Assembly (NCBI GenBank): GCA_017613815.1
Contig: JAGADB010000153.1
Span: 1 to 11,081, forward strand
Length of the DNA stretch: 11,081 nt
DNA from: Clostridia bacterium
GTDB taxonomy: Bacteria; Bacillota; Clostridia; Oscillospirales; CAG-382
Direction: 5' to 3'
Shown in pieces: positions 1-7,033 of this stretch; the stretch's first letter is position 1; each line of letters begins with the position of its first letter. Under the pieces are notes generated by a model, which was not told the DNA's origin, did not search any database, and was given only the letters and a program-made list of their open reading frames with translations. Made by a program: the position numbers and the translations under genes.

Positions 1-39
1 CGATTTTTTCAACAGTAAAAAAACGGTAAAAAAGGCATT

Positions 40-56
40 TTTTCCACATTTCCACA
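40..56 (+). promoter_or_regulatory. Tandem DnaA boxes
   Basis: Two nearly abutting 9-mers, TTTTCCACA (40-48) and ATTTCCACA (48-56), share one base and have the same orientation. Against the consensus TTATCCACA they differ at one and two positions. Both keep the CCACA core. Their position directly before the GC cluster and the CTA triplets matches the paired DnaA boxes from which DnaA loads onto single-stranded DNA in Bacillus-type origins. Confidence 0.8.
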
Positions 57-69
57 GTTTCAACACCGC

Positions 70-84
70 CTACTACTACTACTT
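70..84 (+). promoter_or_regulatory. DnaA-trio array (origin unwinding element)
   Basis: Four consecutive CTA triplets (70-81) are followed by CTT (82-84). Read on the complementary strand these are 3'-GAT-5' repeats and a 3'-GAA-5', the form of the DnaA-trio that a DnaA filament binds when it melts the origin. The array starts 14 bases after the second DnaA box, separated by a spacer with a CCGCC cluster. The sequence continues into T/A-rich DNA, which would be the first region to open. The function is inferred from this arrangement. Confidence 0.78.
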
Positions 85-119
85 ACTTTTATGTTAAATA
101 ATATTTTTTATAAAAAAAC

Positions 120-124
120 GGAGG
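120..124 (+). promoter_or_regulatory. Ribosome-binding site that sets the dnaN start
   Basis: GGAGG lies 8 bases before the ATG at 133. No comparable site precedes the in-frame ATG at 91, so this site decides in favour of the shorter protein. Confidence 0.85.
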
Positions 125-132
125 TACGAAAA

Positions 133-1245
133 ATGATTTTCAGAGTAAACAAGCAGGAGTTTGAAAAAGCCATAACCCCGGTAAGCATCATTGCGCAGAG
201 CAAAAGTGCCGAATCGGCTCTGAACGGCGTGTACATAGAGGCGTCGGGAGAAGAGGTCGTGCTCTATTGCTACGACATCGAAAAGGGTATAAAGACGACG
301 GTGAGTGCAAACGTCGAGAGCGAAGGAAAGGTAGTTGCGGATTCGCAGATAGTACCCATTATCCACAGCATGCCCGACGGAGAGATAACCTTTTCTGTAT
401 CCGACAACAATATAATCACCCTCTCGTCGGGAGAAGCGCTTTTCCAGATACTCGGCAGAAGCGCCGAAGGTTATCCCGCAATTCCCGAAATAAAGGGACA
501 TACCGCGTTTTCGATTACCAAAAAACAGATGAAAAACCTCATTAACAAGACCATTTTCTCGGTATGTAAGGACGACACGAATCCGCTCCTCAAGGGCTCG
601 CTTTTCGAAATAAAGGACAATTACCTCACGGTAAGCTCCATTGACGGCTTCCGCTTTGCCGTAAGAAAGGAAAAGAGCGCGGTCGACAACCCCGACCTCG
701 ACGTCTCCTTCATCATTCCCGGAAAAGCGCAGCTCAACCTTCTTCGCATTATGGAGGACAACGACGGCGAAATCAGTCTGGAGCTCGGAAACAAGCACAT
801 AATCATAATGACGGATAATCTCTATTTCGTGATACGCCTTATCGAAGGCGAGTTCCCGAAATATGAAAAATATATTCCCGAATACACCGCGACGGCGGTA
901 GTTGACAGGGACGAACTCATACAGAGCCTCGAAAGAGTGTCGCTCGTCAACGAAAAGATGCACAGCAGCGCAAAACTCAACTTCTTGAACGGCTTTTTGA
1001 AGATTTCCTGCGAAACCGAAAGCGGTAAAATTATCGACTCGATAGCAATTACCTTTACCGGCGACGTGAGGGAGGTCCTCTTCAACCAGTCCTTCCTAAT
1101 TGAAGCGCTGAGATGCTGCGAAAACGAAAAGGTTCTTCTCAGGCTTGCCGAAAACGGCAAAGGAATGGTAATAAAGGCGAGAGACGAGGACGAAGTCGAG
1201 GATTCCTACTATCTCTACCTCGTAATGCCGATAAGAAGCAGATAA
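133..1245 (+). CDS. dnaN: DNA polymerase III beta subunit (sliding clamp)
   Basis: The product is the ring-shaped processivity clamp that tethers the replicative polymerase, and other clamp-binding proteins, to DNA. The 370-residue protein starts MIFRVNKQEF and ends in the clamp-typical YLVMPIRSR, whose VMPIR segment corresponds to the C-terminal edge of the hydrophobic partner-binding pocket (MPMR in Escherichia coli). The length agrees with three clamp domains of about 120 residues each, and the TVSSIDGFRFAVRK segment matches the usual D-G/H-R-L/F-A stretch. I chose the ATG at 133 because GGAGG precedes it by 8 bases. The upstream in-frame ATG at 91 would add 14 residues encoded by the AT-rich origin DNA. 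Its place directly after the origin module is typical, with dnaA expected to the left. Identification is secure. Confidence 0.97.
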   Translation: MIFRVNKQEFEKAITPVSIIAQSKSAESALNGVYIEASGEEVVLYCYDIEKGIKTTVSANVESEGKVVADSQIVPIIHSMPDGEITFSVSDNNIITLSSGEALFQILGRSAEGYPAIPEIKGHTAFSITKKQMKNLINKTIFSVCKDDTNPLLKGSLFEIKDNYLTVSSIDGFRFAVRKEKSAVDNPDLDVSFIIPGKAQLNLLRIMEDNDGEISLELGNKHIIIMTDNLYFVIRLIEGEFPKYEKYIPEYTATAVVDRDELIQSLERVSLVNEKMHSSAKLNFLNGFLKISCETESGKIIDSIAITFTGDVREVLFNQSFLIEALRCCENEKVLLRLAENGKGMVIKARDEDEVEDSYYLYLVMPIRSR

Positions 1246-1270
1246 AAATAATTTCGGAAAGAGAATATAA

Positions 1271-3517
1271 ATGGCGGAAAGAAAAACAAGGAAAAAATCC
1301 TCAAATACGGAAGAATTTGATATAAAAAACGCCGTCATAACCGACGAGGGCATAGTAGAGACGTTAAAAAAGAACTATATGCCCTACGCCATGAGCGTTA
1401 TCATATCAAGGGCGATTCCCGAAATAGACGGCTTCAAGCCCGCTCACAGAAAGCTCCTTTATACCATGTACAATATGGGGCTTTTAAAGGGCGAGAGGAC
1501 CAAATCGTCGAATATCGTGGGCGCAACCATGAAACTAAACCCCCACGGCGACGCTGCTATCTACGACACCATGGTGAGACTGACAAAGGGCAACGAGGCG
1601 CTGCTTCACCCGTTCGTCGACTCAAAGGGCTCGTTCGGAAAACAGTATTCCGATATGGTATGCGCCGCGCCGAGATATACAGAAGCAAGGCTCGACGAGT
1701 TCTGCTCCGTTATATTTTCGGGAATAGACAAGGACGCCGTCGATTTTGTCGACAACTACGACGGAACGGTAAAGGAGCCGGTACTGCTGCCGACGGCTTT
1801 TCCCAACATTCTCGTATCTCCGAATACGGGAATCGCGGTCGGAATGGCATCGAATATATGCTCCTTCAACCTCGGCGAAGTGTGCGACGCCGTATGCGAA
1901 TATATTAAGAACGAAAACGTCGATTTTCTCGATATAATTAAGGCGCCCGACTTCTCCACCGGCGCTTATCTGCTCTACTCGAGAGAACAGATGAGCGAGA
2001 TATATAAGACCGGCAAGGGCTCTTTCAGAATGCGGGCGAAATACGAATACAACAAGAAGGACAACTGCATCGAGATAACCGAAATTCCCTATACGGCAAA
2101 GGTCGAGGCGATAATCGACAAAATAGCGGCTCTCGTAAAGGAAAAGAAGATAACGGAAATCTCCGACGTAAGAGACGAGACGGGGCTTTCGGGACTCAAA
2201 ATAGCGATAGACTTAAAGCGCGGCGCGGACTGCGAAAAGCTTATGAATAAGCTCTACCGCTTAACGCCGCTTGAGGACAGTTTTTCCTGCAACTTCAACG
2301 TGTTAATTGAAGGCACGCCGAAAATAATGGGCGTCGGCGAAATCATAGACGAGTGGCTCGCATGGCGCACCGAATGCGTAAAAAGGGAGCTTTATTTCGA
2401 GCTCGGAAAGATGAAGGAAAAGCTTCACCTGCTTTACGGACTTGAAAAGCTGCTTTTGGATATAGATAAGGCGATAAGGATAATAAGAAAGACGGAAAAC
2501 GAAAAGGACGTCATTCCCAACCTCATGAGCGGCTTTGAGGTCGACGAAACGCAGGCGGAATATATCGCCGAAATCAAGCTCCGAAACCTGAATAAAGAAT
2601 ATATCATAAAGAGAATAAGCGAAAAAGAGGAACTTGAAAAGAAAATCGCCGAAACCGACGAAATATTGAACAGCGAAAGAAAAGTAAAGAATTTAATTTC
2701 AAAACAGCTTGCGGAAATAAAGAAAAAATACGCGCGCGACAGAAAAACGCAGATAGTTTACGACTTCGAGGAAACCCCGGAGCCGGTAAGAGAGCCCGAA
2801 AAGTACCCGATAACCGTGCTTCTCACAAACGAGGGCTATTTCAAGAAACTGCTGCCCGCAAAGGGAGAAAAGACCGCGCGCGACGACCAGACGTTAAAGG
2901 CGGGCGACCAAATAAAGTGCGTGCTCGACGCGTCGAACGAATACGATCTTCTCTTCTTCACCGACGAAGGAAACGTATATAAGGCGAAGGCCGACGACTT
3001 CGACACGGTAAAACCGTCGTCGCTCGGCGACTACCTGCCGGTAAAGCTCGGCTTTTCGGAAAACGAAAAAGTCGTGCGCGTGCTTGCGACAAACGACTAT
3101 AAGGGCGACGTCGCGATATTCTTTGAAAACGGCAAGGAGGTAAGCATTCCGCTTTCGGTTTACGAGACAAAGACAAACAGAAAGAAGCTCACCAACGGCT
3201 TTTATACCGGCGCAAAGCCGGCGGGAATATTCTTCGTTCCCGAAACGCATACGCGCGGATTTTATACAGAATACCTGCTCAAATCCTCGGCGGGAAAATA
3301 TATCATAATGAACTCGTCCCAGCTCACCAAAAAGGTAACGAGGACCTCTTCGGGAGCTACCGTCTTCACCCTCAAAAAAGGGCATAAGGTCGAGAGCGTA
3401 AAGGAATTTTACGACGACGGCTCTGAGGAGATGAAGGCGTACTCCAAATTCAGAAAGGGCAAACTGCCGAGCGCCGGCACGGGAGTCGGCAAAGACGACC
3501 AGGAGAGTCTGTTCTGA
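1271..3517 (+). CDS. Type IIA DNA topoisomerase subunit A (GyrA/ParC-like)
   Basis: This is the DNA-cleaving subunit of an ATP-dependent type II topoisomerase. It works with a GyrB/ParE-type ATPase subunit that is not in this window. In the 748-residue product the breakage-reunion domain spans about residues 30-480. It carries NPHGD (90-94) and the catalytic Arg135-Tyr136 in PRYTEARLDEF. The segment FPNILVSPNTGIAVGMASN (177-195) is also typical. A helical arm lies around 365-490. The C-terminal part, from about 513, has beta-propeller-like strands such as TVLLTNEGYFKK and LLFFTDEGNVYKA. No GyrA box (QRRGGKG-like) is visible, and this domain is shorter than in classical GyrA. The protein could therefore be a topoisomerase IV or a clostridial gyrase-like variant. 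The residue equivalent to GyrA Ser83 is Ala95. The ATG at 1271 follows GGAAAGAG, 25 bases after dnaN. The family is certain; gyrase versus topoisomerase IV is not. Confidence 0.93.
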   Translation: MAERKTRKKSSNTEEFDIKNAVITDEGIVETLKKNYMPYAMSVIISRAIPEIDGFKPAHRKLLYTMYNMGLLKGERTKSSNIVGATMKLNPHGDAAIYDTMVRLTKGNEALLHPFVDSKGSFGKQYSDMVCAAPRYTEARLDEFCSVIFSGIDKDAVDFVDNYDGTVKEPVLLPTAFPNILVSPNTGIAVGMASNICSFNLGEVCDAVCEYIKNENVDFLDIIKAPDFSTGAYLLYSREQMSEIYKTGKGSFRMRAKYEYNKKDNCIEITEIPYTAKVEAIIDKIAALVKEKKITEISDVRDETGLSGLKIAIDLKRGADCEKLMNKLYRLTPLEDSFSCNFNVLIEGTPKIMGVGEIIDEWLAWRTECVKRELYFELGKMKEKLHLLYGLEKLLLDIDKAIRIIRKTENEKDVIPNLMSGFEVDETQAEYIAEIKLRNLNKEYIIKRISEKEELEKKIAETDEILNSERKVKNLISKQLAEIKKKYARDRKTQIVYDFEETPEPVREPEKYPITVLLTNEGYFKKLLPAKGEKTARDDQTLKAGDQIKCVLDASNEYDLLFFTDEGNVYKAKADDFDTVKPSSLGDYLPVKLGFSENEKVVRVLATNDYKGDVAIFFENGKEVSIPLSVYETKTNRKKLTNGFYTGAKPAGIFFVPETHTRGFYTEYLLKSSAGKYIIMNSSQLTKKVTRTSSGATVFTLKKGHKVESVKEFYDDGSEEMKAYSKFRKGKLPSAGTGVGKDDQESLF

Positions 3518-3518
3518 A

Positions 3519-4172
3519 ATGACAAACGATTTTGAAAAATCACTTTATAAGGACAAAAACATAAAAAGCGACGAGGTCTGCGGAGTCGACGAGGCGGGCA
3601 GAGGCCCGCTTGCGGGCAGGGTTTACGCTTCTGCCGTGATACTTCCCGAAAACGCCTGCGAAATAGAGGAACTGAAAGGTCTCGACGACTCGAAAAAGCT
3701 CAGCGAAAAAAAGCGGGAAAAGCTCGCGGAGAGCATAAAAAAATATGCGCTTTCATACTGCGTCGCATACGCGGAAAAAGACGAAATCGAGGAAATAAAT
3801 ATCTTGAACGCCGCGCTTCTCGCGATGAACAGGGCAATATCGGGACTTGACAAAAAGGCGCGCTTTGCGATAATAGACGGAAACGCGAACAAAAATATAA
3901 TAATTCCGTCGGTTACCGTCGTCGGCGGCGACGCAAAATGCCCGTCGGTCGCGGCGGCGTCAATACTTGCAAAGACCGAGAGGGACAGATACTGCGTAGA
4001 ATATCTCGATAAGAAGTACCCCGAATACAATTTTGCAAAGCACAAGGGCTACGGCACAAGGGAGCACTACGCGGCGGTGGAAAAGTACGGACTGTGTAAG
4101 GAGCACAGGGAGAGCTTTTTCAAAAAATATTTCGGGAGCAGAGAAAAAAAGGAAAATGATTCGCATAGGTAA
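3519..4172 (+). CDS. rnhB: Ribonuclease HII
   Basis: The enzyme cleaves the RNA strand of RNA-DNA hybrids and nicks at single ribonucleotides misincorporated into DNA, which starts their repair. The 217-residue protein has the family signature GVDEAGRGPLAG with acidic residues Asp24 and Glu25. Asp120 in IIDGN and Asp156 in AKTERDR complete the expected metal-binding set, and YNFAKHKGYGT (170-180) is the usual conserved block. The ATG lies one base after the topoisomerase stop codon. An AGGAG inside the end of that gene (3501-3505) is the probable ribosome-binding site, so translation is likely coupled. The 3' end overlaps yraN by 17 bases. The pair rnhB-yraN is often seen together in Bacillota. 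Identification is secure. Confidence 0.97.
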   Translation: MTNDFEKSLYKDKNIKSDEVCGVDEAGRGPLAGRVYASAVILPENACEIEELKGLDDSKKLSEKKREKLAESIKKYALSYCVAYAEKDEIEEINILNAALLAMNRAISGLDKKARFAIIDGNANKNIIIPSVTVVGGDAKCPSVAAASILAKTERDRYCVEYLDKKYPEYNFAKHKGYGTREHYAAVEKYGLCKEHRESFFKKYFGSREKKENDSHR

Positions 4173-4527
4173 AAGCAGCAGAGAAAAGGGCGACGGCGGA
4201 GAAAACCTTGTCGAAAAATACTTAAAAAGCAGAGGCTACCGCGTGATCTGCCGCAACTACGTCGGAAAACACGGGGAAATAGACATAATCTCCGAAAAGG
4301 ACTCAAAAATAATCTTTACCGAGGTAAAACTGCGCAAAGAGGGAGAAACGCAAGCAAAGGCGGTAAATTCCGAAAAGCGGAGCAGAATAAGGGCGGCGGC
4401 GGACGAATTTCTGGCGGAATACGCACAGACCGGCTACGTTTCGGAGCTTAATATCCGCTTCGACGTTGCGAGCGTCAGCCCGTTCGACGAAAAATGTAAG
4501 ATAAAATACATAGAAAACGCATTTTGA
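4156..4527 (+). CDS. yraN: UPF0102 (YraN) family nuclease-like protein
   Basis: A 123-residue protein of the YraN/UPF0102 family, a restriction-endonuclease-like fold whose exact job is not settled. It has the opening GDGGENLVEKYLKSRGYRV, then HGEIDII (39-45) and FTEVKLR (54-60). Asp43, Glu56 and Lys58 form the PD-(D/E)xK-type active-site pattern. RFDVASV (101-107) near the end is also typical. The ATG at 4156 sits inside the end of rnhB, a 17-base overlap. The frame stays open further upstream to 4033, but that part only mirrors rnhB. The ribosome-binding site AAAGGAAA is just before the start, with unusually short spacing, so termination-reinitiation from rnhB is likely. A role in DNA repair or recombination is suggested by the neighbours only. 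Confidence 0.92.
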   Translation: MIRIGKSSREKGDGGENLVEKYLKSRGYRVICRNYVGKHGEIDIISEKDSKIIFTEVKLRKEGETQAKAVNSEKRSRIRAAADEFLAEYAQTGYVSELNIRFDVASVSPFDEKCKIKYIENAF

Positions 4528-4531
4528 TACA

Positions 4532-4538
4532 GAGAAAG
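4532..4538 (+). promoter_or_regulatory. Ribosome-binding site for the dipeptidase start
   Basis: GAGAAAG lies 10 bases before the ATG at 4549 but only 1 base before the ATG at 4540. It therefore favours the later start, which also gives the family-typical opening MNYFDLHCDT. Confidence 0.6.
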
Positions 4539-4548
4539 AATGATTTTT

Positions 4549-5496
4549 ATGAATTATTTTGATTTGCACTGCGACACTGCGTACGAAATGTACCGAAAAA
4601 AAGAGGGGCTTGCGAAAAACAGCCTCGCGCTCGATTTGGAAAGCCTTGACGGATACGAAAAAAAGGCGCAGGTGTTCGCGATATGGTCGGATAACAGTAA
4701 AGAGGAATCGCAGGTTTACGGCGACTTTTTCGAGATTTTCAACTACCTGCAGAACGAAATAGCGGAAAACTCCGATAAAGCGGTGCTCTGCACCGACGCA
4801 AAAACGCTCTCTGAGGAAGACGGAAGACTCAAAATCATTCCCGCCGTCGAGGGAGCAAGACTTATCGAAAAGGACCTGTCCCGGCTTGCAATTTTAAGGG
4901 AATACGGCGTGCGCATACTTACCCTCGCCTGGGGCGGCGAAAACGCCGTCTGCGGCGCGTACGACGCAGAGAGCGGACTTACCGACTTCGGCTACGAGGT
5001 CGTAAAAGAATGCGAAAAGCAGGGAATCATCATCGACGTGTCGCATATGTCGGAAAAGAGCTTCTGGGACTTTGCAAACGTGGCTGAAAAGCCGTTTTTA
5101 GCGTCCCATTCAAATTCCTTTACCGTCTGCGCGCACCCGAGGAACCTTGCCGACACGCAGTTAAGGACGGTAATTTCAAAAGGCGGCGTAGTCGGCGTGG
5201 ACTTTTCCGGAAACCACCTCGCAAAAGTCTTTTCCGAAAAGAAAAAGGCCGAATACAGCAAGGAATTCGTGTACGACACGGTTGTAAAGCACATCGTTCA
5301 CTTCATAGAAAAGGGCAGCGACAAAAATATCTGCATCGGCTCGGATTTTGACGGCGTGCCGAAGTTAAAGGGGCTCGAAAAGGCGTCGAAGGTAGCTCTT
5401 CTTGCGGAATACCTCGAAAACAACGGCGCAAAGCCGGAGCTTATAGAAAACCTTTTCTACAATAACGCATATAACTTCTTTATGAAAAATCTTTAA
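4549..5496 (+). CDS. Membrane dipeptidase family (peptidase M19), probably cytosolic
   Basis: A zinc dipeptidase of the renal-dipeptidase family, in the amidohydrolase superfamily. Bacterial members hydrolyse dipeptides and often accept a D-amino acid at the second position. Counting from the ATG at 4549 the protein has 315 residues. The expected metal ligands are present: His7 and Asp9 in DLHCD, bridging Glu101 in VEGAR, His166 in DVSHM and His187 in ASHSN. The 21-residue spacing between the two histidines equals that in human DPEP1, and Arg198 in HPRN matches its substrate-binding arginine. GSDFDG (264-269) is the family signature. There is no signal peptide or membrane anchor, so it should act in the cytosol despite the family name. 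It is likely co-transcribed with yraN, 21 bases upstream. A part in peptidoglycan-peptide recycling is possible, but only by inference. Confidence 0.92.
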   Translation: MNYFDLHCDTAYEMYRKKEGLAKNSLALDLESLDGYEKKAQVFAIWSDNSKEESQVYGDFFEIFNYLQNEIAENSDKAVLCTDAKTLSEEDGRLKIIPAVEGARLIEKDLSRLAILREYGVRILTLAWGGENAVCGAYDAESGLTDFGYEVVKECEKQGIIIDVSHMSEKSFWDFANVAEKPFLASHSNSFTVCAHPRNLADTQLRTVISKGGVVGVDFSGNHLAKVFSEKKKAEYSKEFVYDTVVKHIVHFIEKGSDKNICIGSDFDGVPKLKGLEKASKVALLAEYLENNGAKPELIENLFYNNAYNFFMKNL

Positions 5497-5519
5497 TAAC
5501 AAGGACGGAAAATATAAAA

Positions 5520-7001
5520 ATGAACTATTACAGCACGAGAGCGAAGACAAAGGAAAACGGAAAAACGGCGGCGCAGGTCATAATCAAGGGACTTTCCGAC
5601 GACGGCGGACTGTATATGCCCGAAATAATACCGAGAATAGACGAAAATTTTATAAAAACCCTCTGCCCGCTTAAATATTACGAGAGGGCGGCAAAGGTGC
5701 TGTCGCTCTTTCTGACCGACTATACCGAAGAAGAACTCCTTTCGTGCGCCGACAAGGCGTATAACTACACCTTCGACGGAAACACAACAAAGATTTCCCC
5801 GCTTTACGACGGAGTAAGAATGCTCGAACTGTGGCACGGACCGACCTGCGCGTTCAAGGACATGGCGCTTCAGATTATGCCGAAGCTGCTTTCAAAGGCG
5901 CTCGAAAAGACGAACGAACAAAAGACGGCGCTCATACTCGTCGCAACGTCGGGAGACACCGGAAAAGCCGCGCTTGAGGGCTATAAAGACGTAAAAGGCG
6001 TTAAAATCGCGGTATTTTATCCGCAAAACGGCGTAAGCAGAATGCAGAAGCTCCAGATGGCAACCCAGGAAGGAAACAACGTGTCCGTTTTCGCAATAAA
6101 AGGCAACTTCGACGACGCGCAGTCGGGAGTAAAGGCGATTTTCTTGTCGGAAAGCGTAAAAAAGGCGCTTGAAGAGAAAAACACGTTTCTGTCAAGCGCA
6201 AACTCGATTAACTGGGGACGGCTCGCGCCGCAGATAGCGTACTATATTTCGGCGTACTGCGACCTTGTGAACGAAAAAGACATAACAAACGGCGAAAAGG
6301 TGAACATAACCGTCCCGACGGGCAATTTCGGAAACATTTTCGCTTCTTATATCGCAAAACTCATGGGGCTTCCCGTAAATAAACTGATATGCGCCTCGAA
6401 CAGCAACAATATCTTGACCGACTTTCTCTCGACCGGCGTTTACGACAGAAACCGCAGGTTTTATACCACAATGTCGCCGTCGATGGACATACTCATCTCG
6501 TCAAACCTCGAAAGACTGCTCTACCTCGTTTCGGGTGCGGAAAAAACCGCGTTTTATATGAAGGAGCTTTCGGAAAAAGGCAGATACGAAATTGACAAAA
6601 GCACGCTCGATAAGATTAAAGACACGTTCTGCGCGTATTTTGCGACGGAAGACGAGTGCAGAAAGACGATAAAAGAAACCTTTGAAAAGCAGAACTACCT
6701 CTGCGACACGCATACGGCGGTAGCGATGAGCGCTGCGGAAAAATTTAAAAACGAGCACGGATGCGCGAAAAAAAACATAGTCGTTTCCACCGCAAGTCCG
6801 TATAAATTCGCGCCGGACGTTGCAAAGTCGCTCGGAATTGAATTAAAAGGCGAAAAAACCGACGAAGAAATCATAAAAACGCTGTCGGAATACACGAAAA
6901 CGGCGGTTCCGAAGCCGATTTCCGAACTTTTCGGAAAGAAAATACGGTTTGATGCCGTGCTCGAAAAAACGCAAATGCAAAAAGCCGTGCTTGACCTTTA
7001 A
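5520..7001 (+). CDS. thrC: Threonine synthase
   Basis: This PLP enzyme converts O-phospho-L-homoserine to L-threonine, the last step of threonine synthesis, in the cytosol. The protein has 493 residues and is of the longer type that has an N-terminal threonine-synthase domain (DDGGLYMPE at 27-35). Lys113 in HGPTCAFKDMAL is the PLP-binding lysine. ATSGDTGKAALEG (142-154) and PTGNFGN (266-272) are the usual cofactor-phosphate and active-site loops. SPSMDILISSNLERLL (319-334) is another conserved block. The likely ribosome-binding site AAGGA (5501-5505) is somewhat far from the ATG, 14 bases. The homoserine dehydrogenase and kinase genes that usually accompany it are not in the window, so it sits apart from its pathway. 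Identification is secure. Confidence 0.96.
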   Translation: MNYYSTRAKTKENGKTAAQVIIKGLSDDGGLYMPEIIPRIDENFIKTLCPLKYYERAAKVLSLFLTDYTEEELLSCADKAYNYTFDGNTTKISPLYDGVRMLELWHGPTCAFKDMALQIMPKLLSKALEKTNEQKTALILVATSGDTGKAALEGYKDVKGVKIAVFYPQNGVSRMQKLQMATQEGNNVSVFAIKGNFDDAQSGVKAIFLSESVKKALEEKNTFLSSANSINWGRLAPQIAYYISAYCDLVNEKDITNGEKVNITVPTGNFGNIFASYIAKLMGLPVNKLICASNSNNILTDFLSTGVYDRNRRFYTTMSPSMDILISSNLERLLYLVSGAEKTAFYMKELSEKGRYEIDKSTLDKIKDTFCAYFATEDECRKTIKETFEKQNYLCDTHTAVAMSAAEKFKNEHGCAKKNIVVSTASPYKFAPDVAKSLGIELKGEKTDEEIIKTLSEYTKTAVPKPISELFGKKIRFDAVLEKTQMQKAVLDL

Positions 7002-7033
7002 TTTTAGAAAAATCTCCCGAAAGGACAGAGATT

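Larger units (their letters stand above)
1..119. other. oriC: oriC, right-hand part (dnaA-dnaN intergenic region)
   Basis: This is the non-coding stretch before dnaN. It contains, in order, a degenerate DnaA box (TTTTCAACA, 6-14), two A-rich 11-mer direct repeats (11-32), two strong DnaA boxes (40-56), a degenerate box (GTTTCAACA, 57-65), a GC cluster (CCGCC, 66-70), a run of CTA triplets (from 70), and an AT-rich stretch (88-119). The order box, GC cluster, trio, AT-rich DNA is that of the basal unwinding module known from the Bacillus subtilis origin, which also sits between dnaA and dnaN. That dnaA lies just left of the window is inference. More DnaA boxes probably lie further left, so the origin is only partly seen. 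Confidence 0.85.

Noticed and set aside
70..84. The CTA repeats as a simple microsatellite
   Set aside because: Their exact place after DnaA boxes and a GC cluster and before dnaN, with one variant triplet, fits DnaA-trios better than a random tandem repeat.
91..132. Upstream ATG that would lengthen DnaN by 14 residues
   Set aside because: The added residues are encoded by AT-rich origin DNA and do not resemble clamp sequence. GGAGG at 120-124 points to the ATG at 133.
94..963. A 289-codon - strand frame opposite dnaN
   Set aside because: It has low-complexity Phe/Arg/Tyr-rich content and no family motif, and dnaN on the + strand is certain. It is a codon-bias shadow.
4033..4155. A longer YraN with 41 more residues at its start
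   Set aside because: The extra part lies wholly within rnhB and is a frame-shifted reading of it. YraN proteins start shortly before the G-x-x-GE motif.
4549..5496. The dipeptidase as a VanX-like vancomycin-resistance enzyme
   Set aside because: The motifs are those of peptidase M19, not of the M15 family to which VanX belongs, and no van ligase or dehydrogenase gene is nearby.
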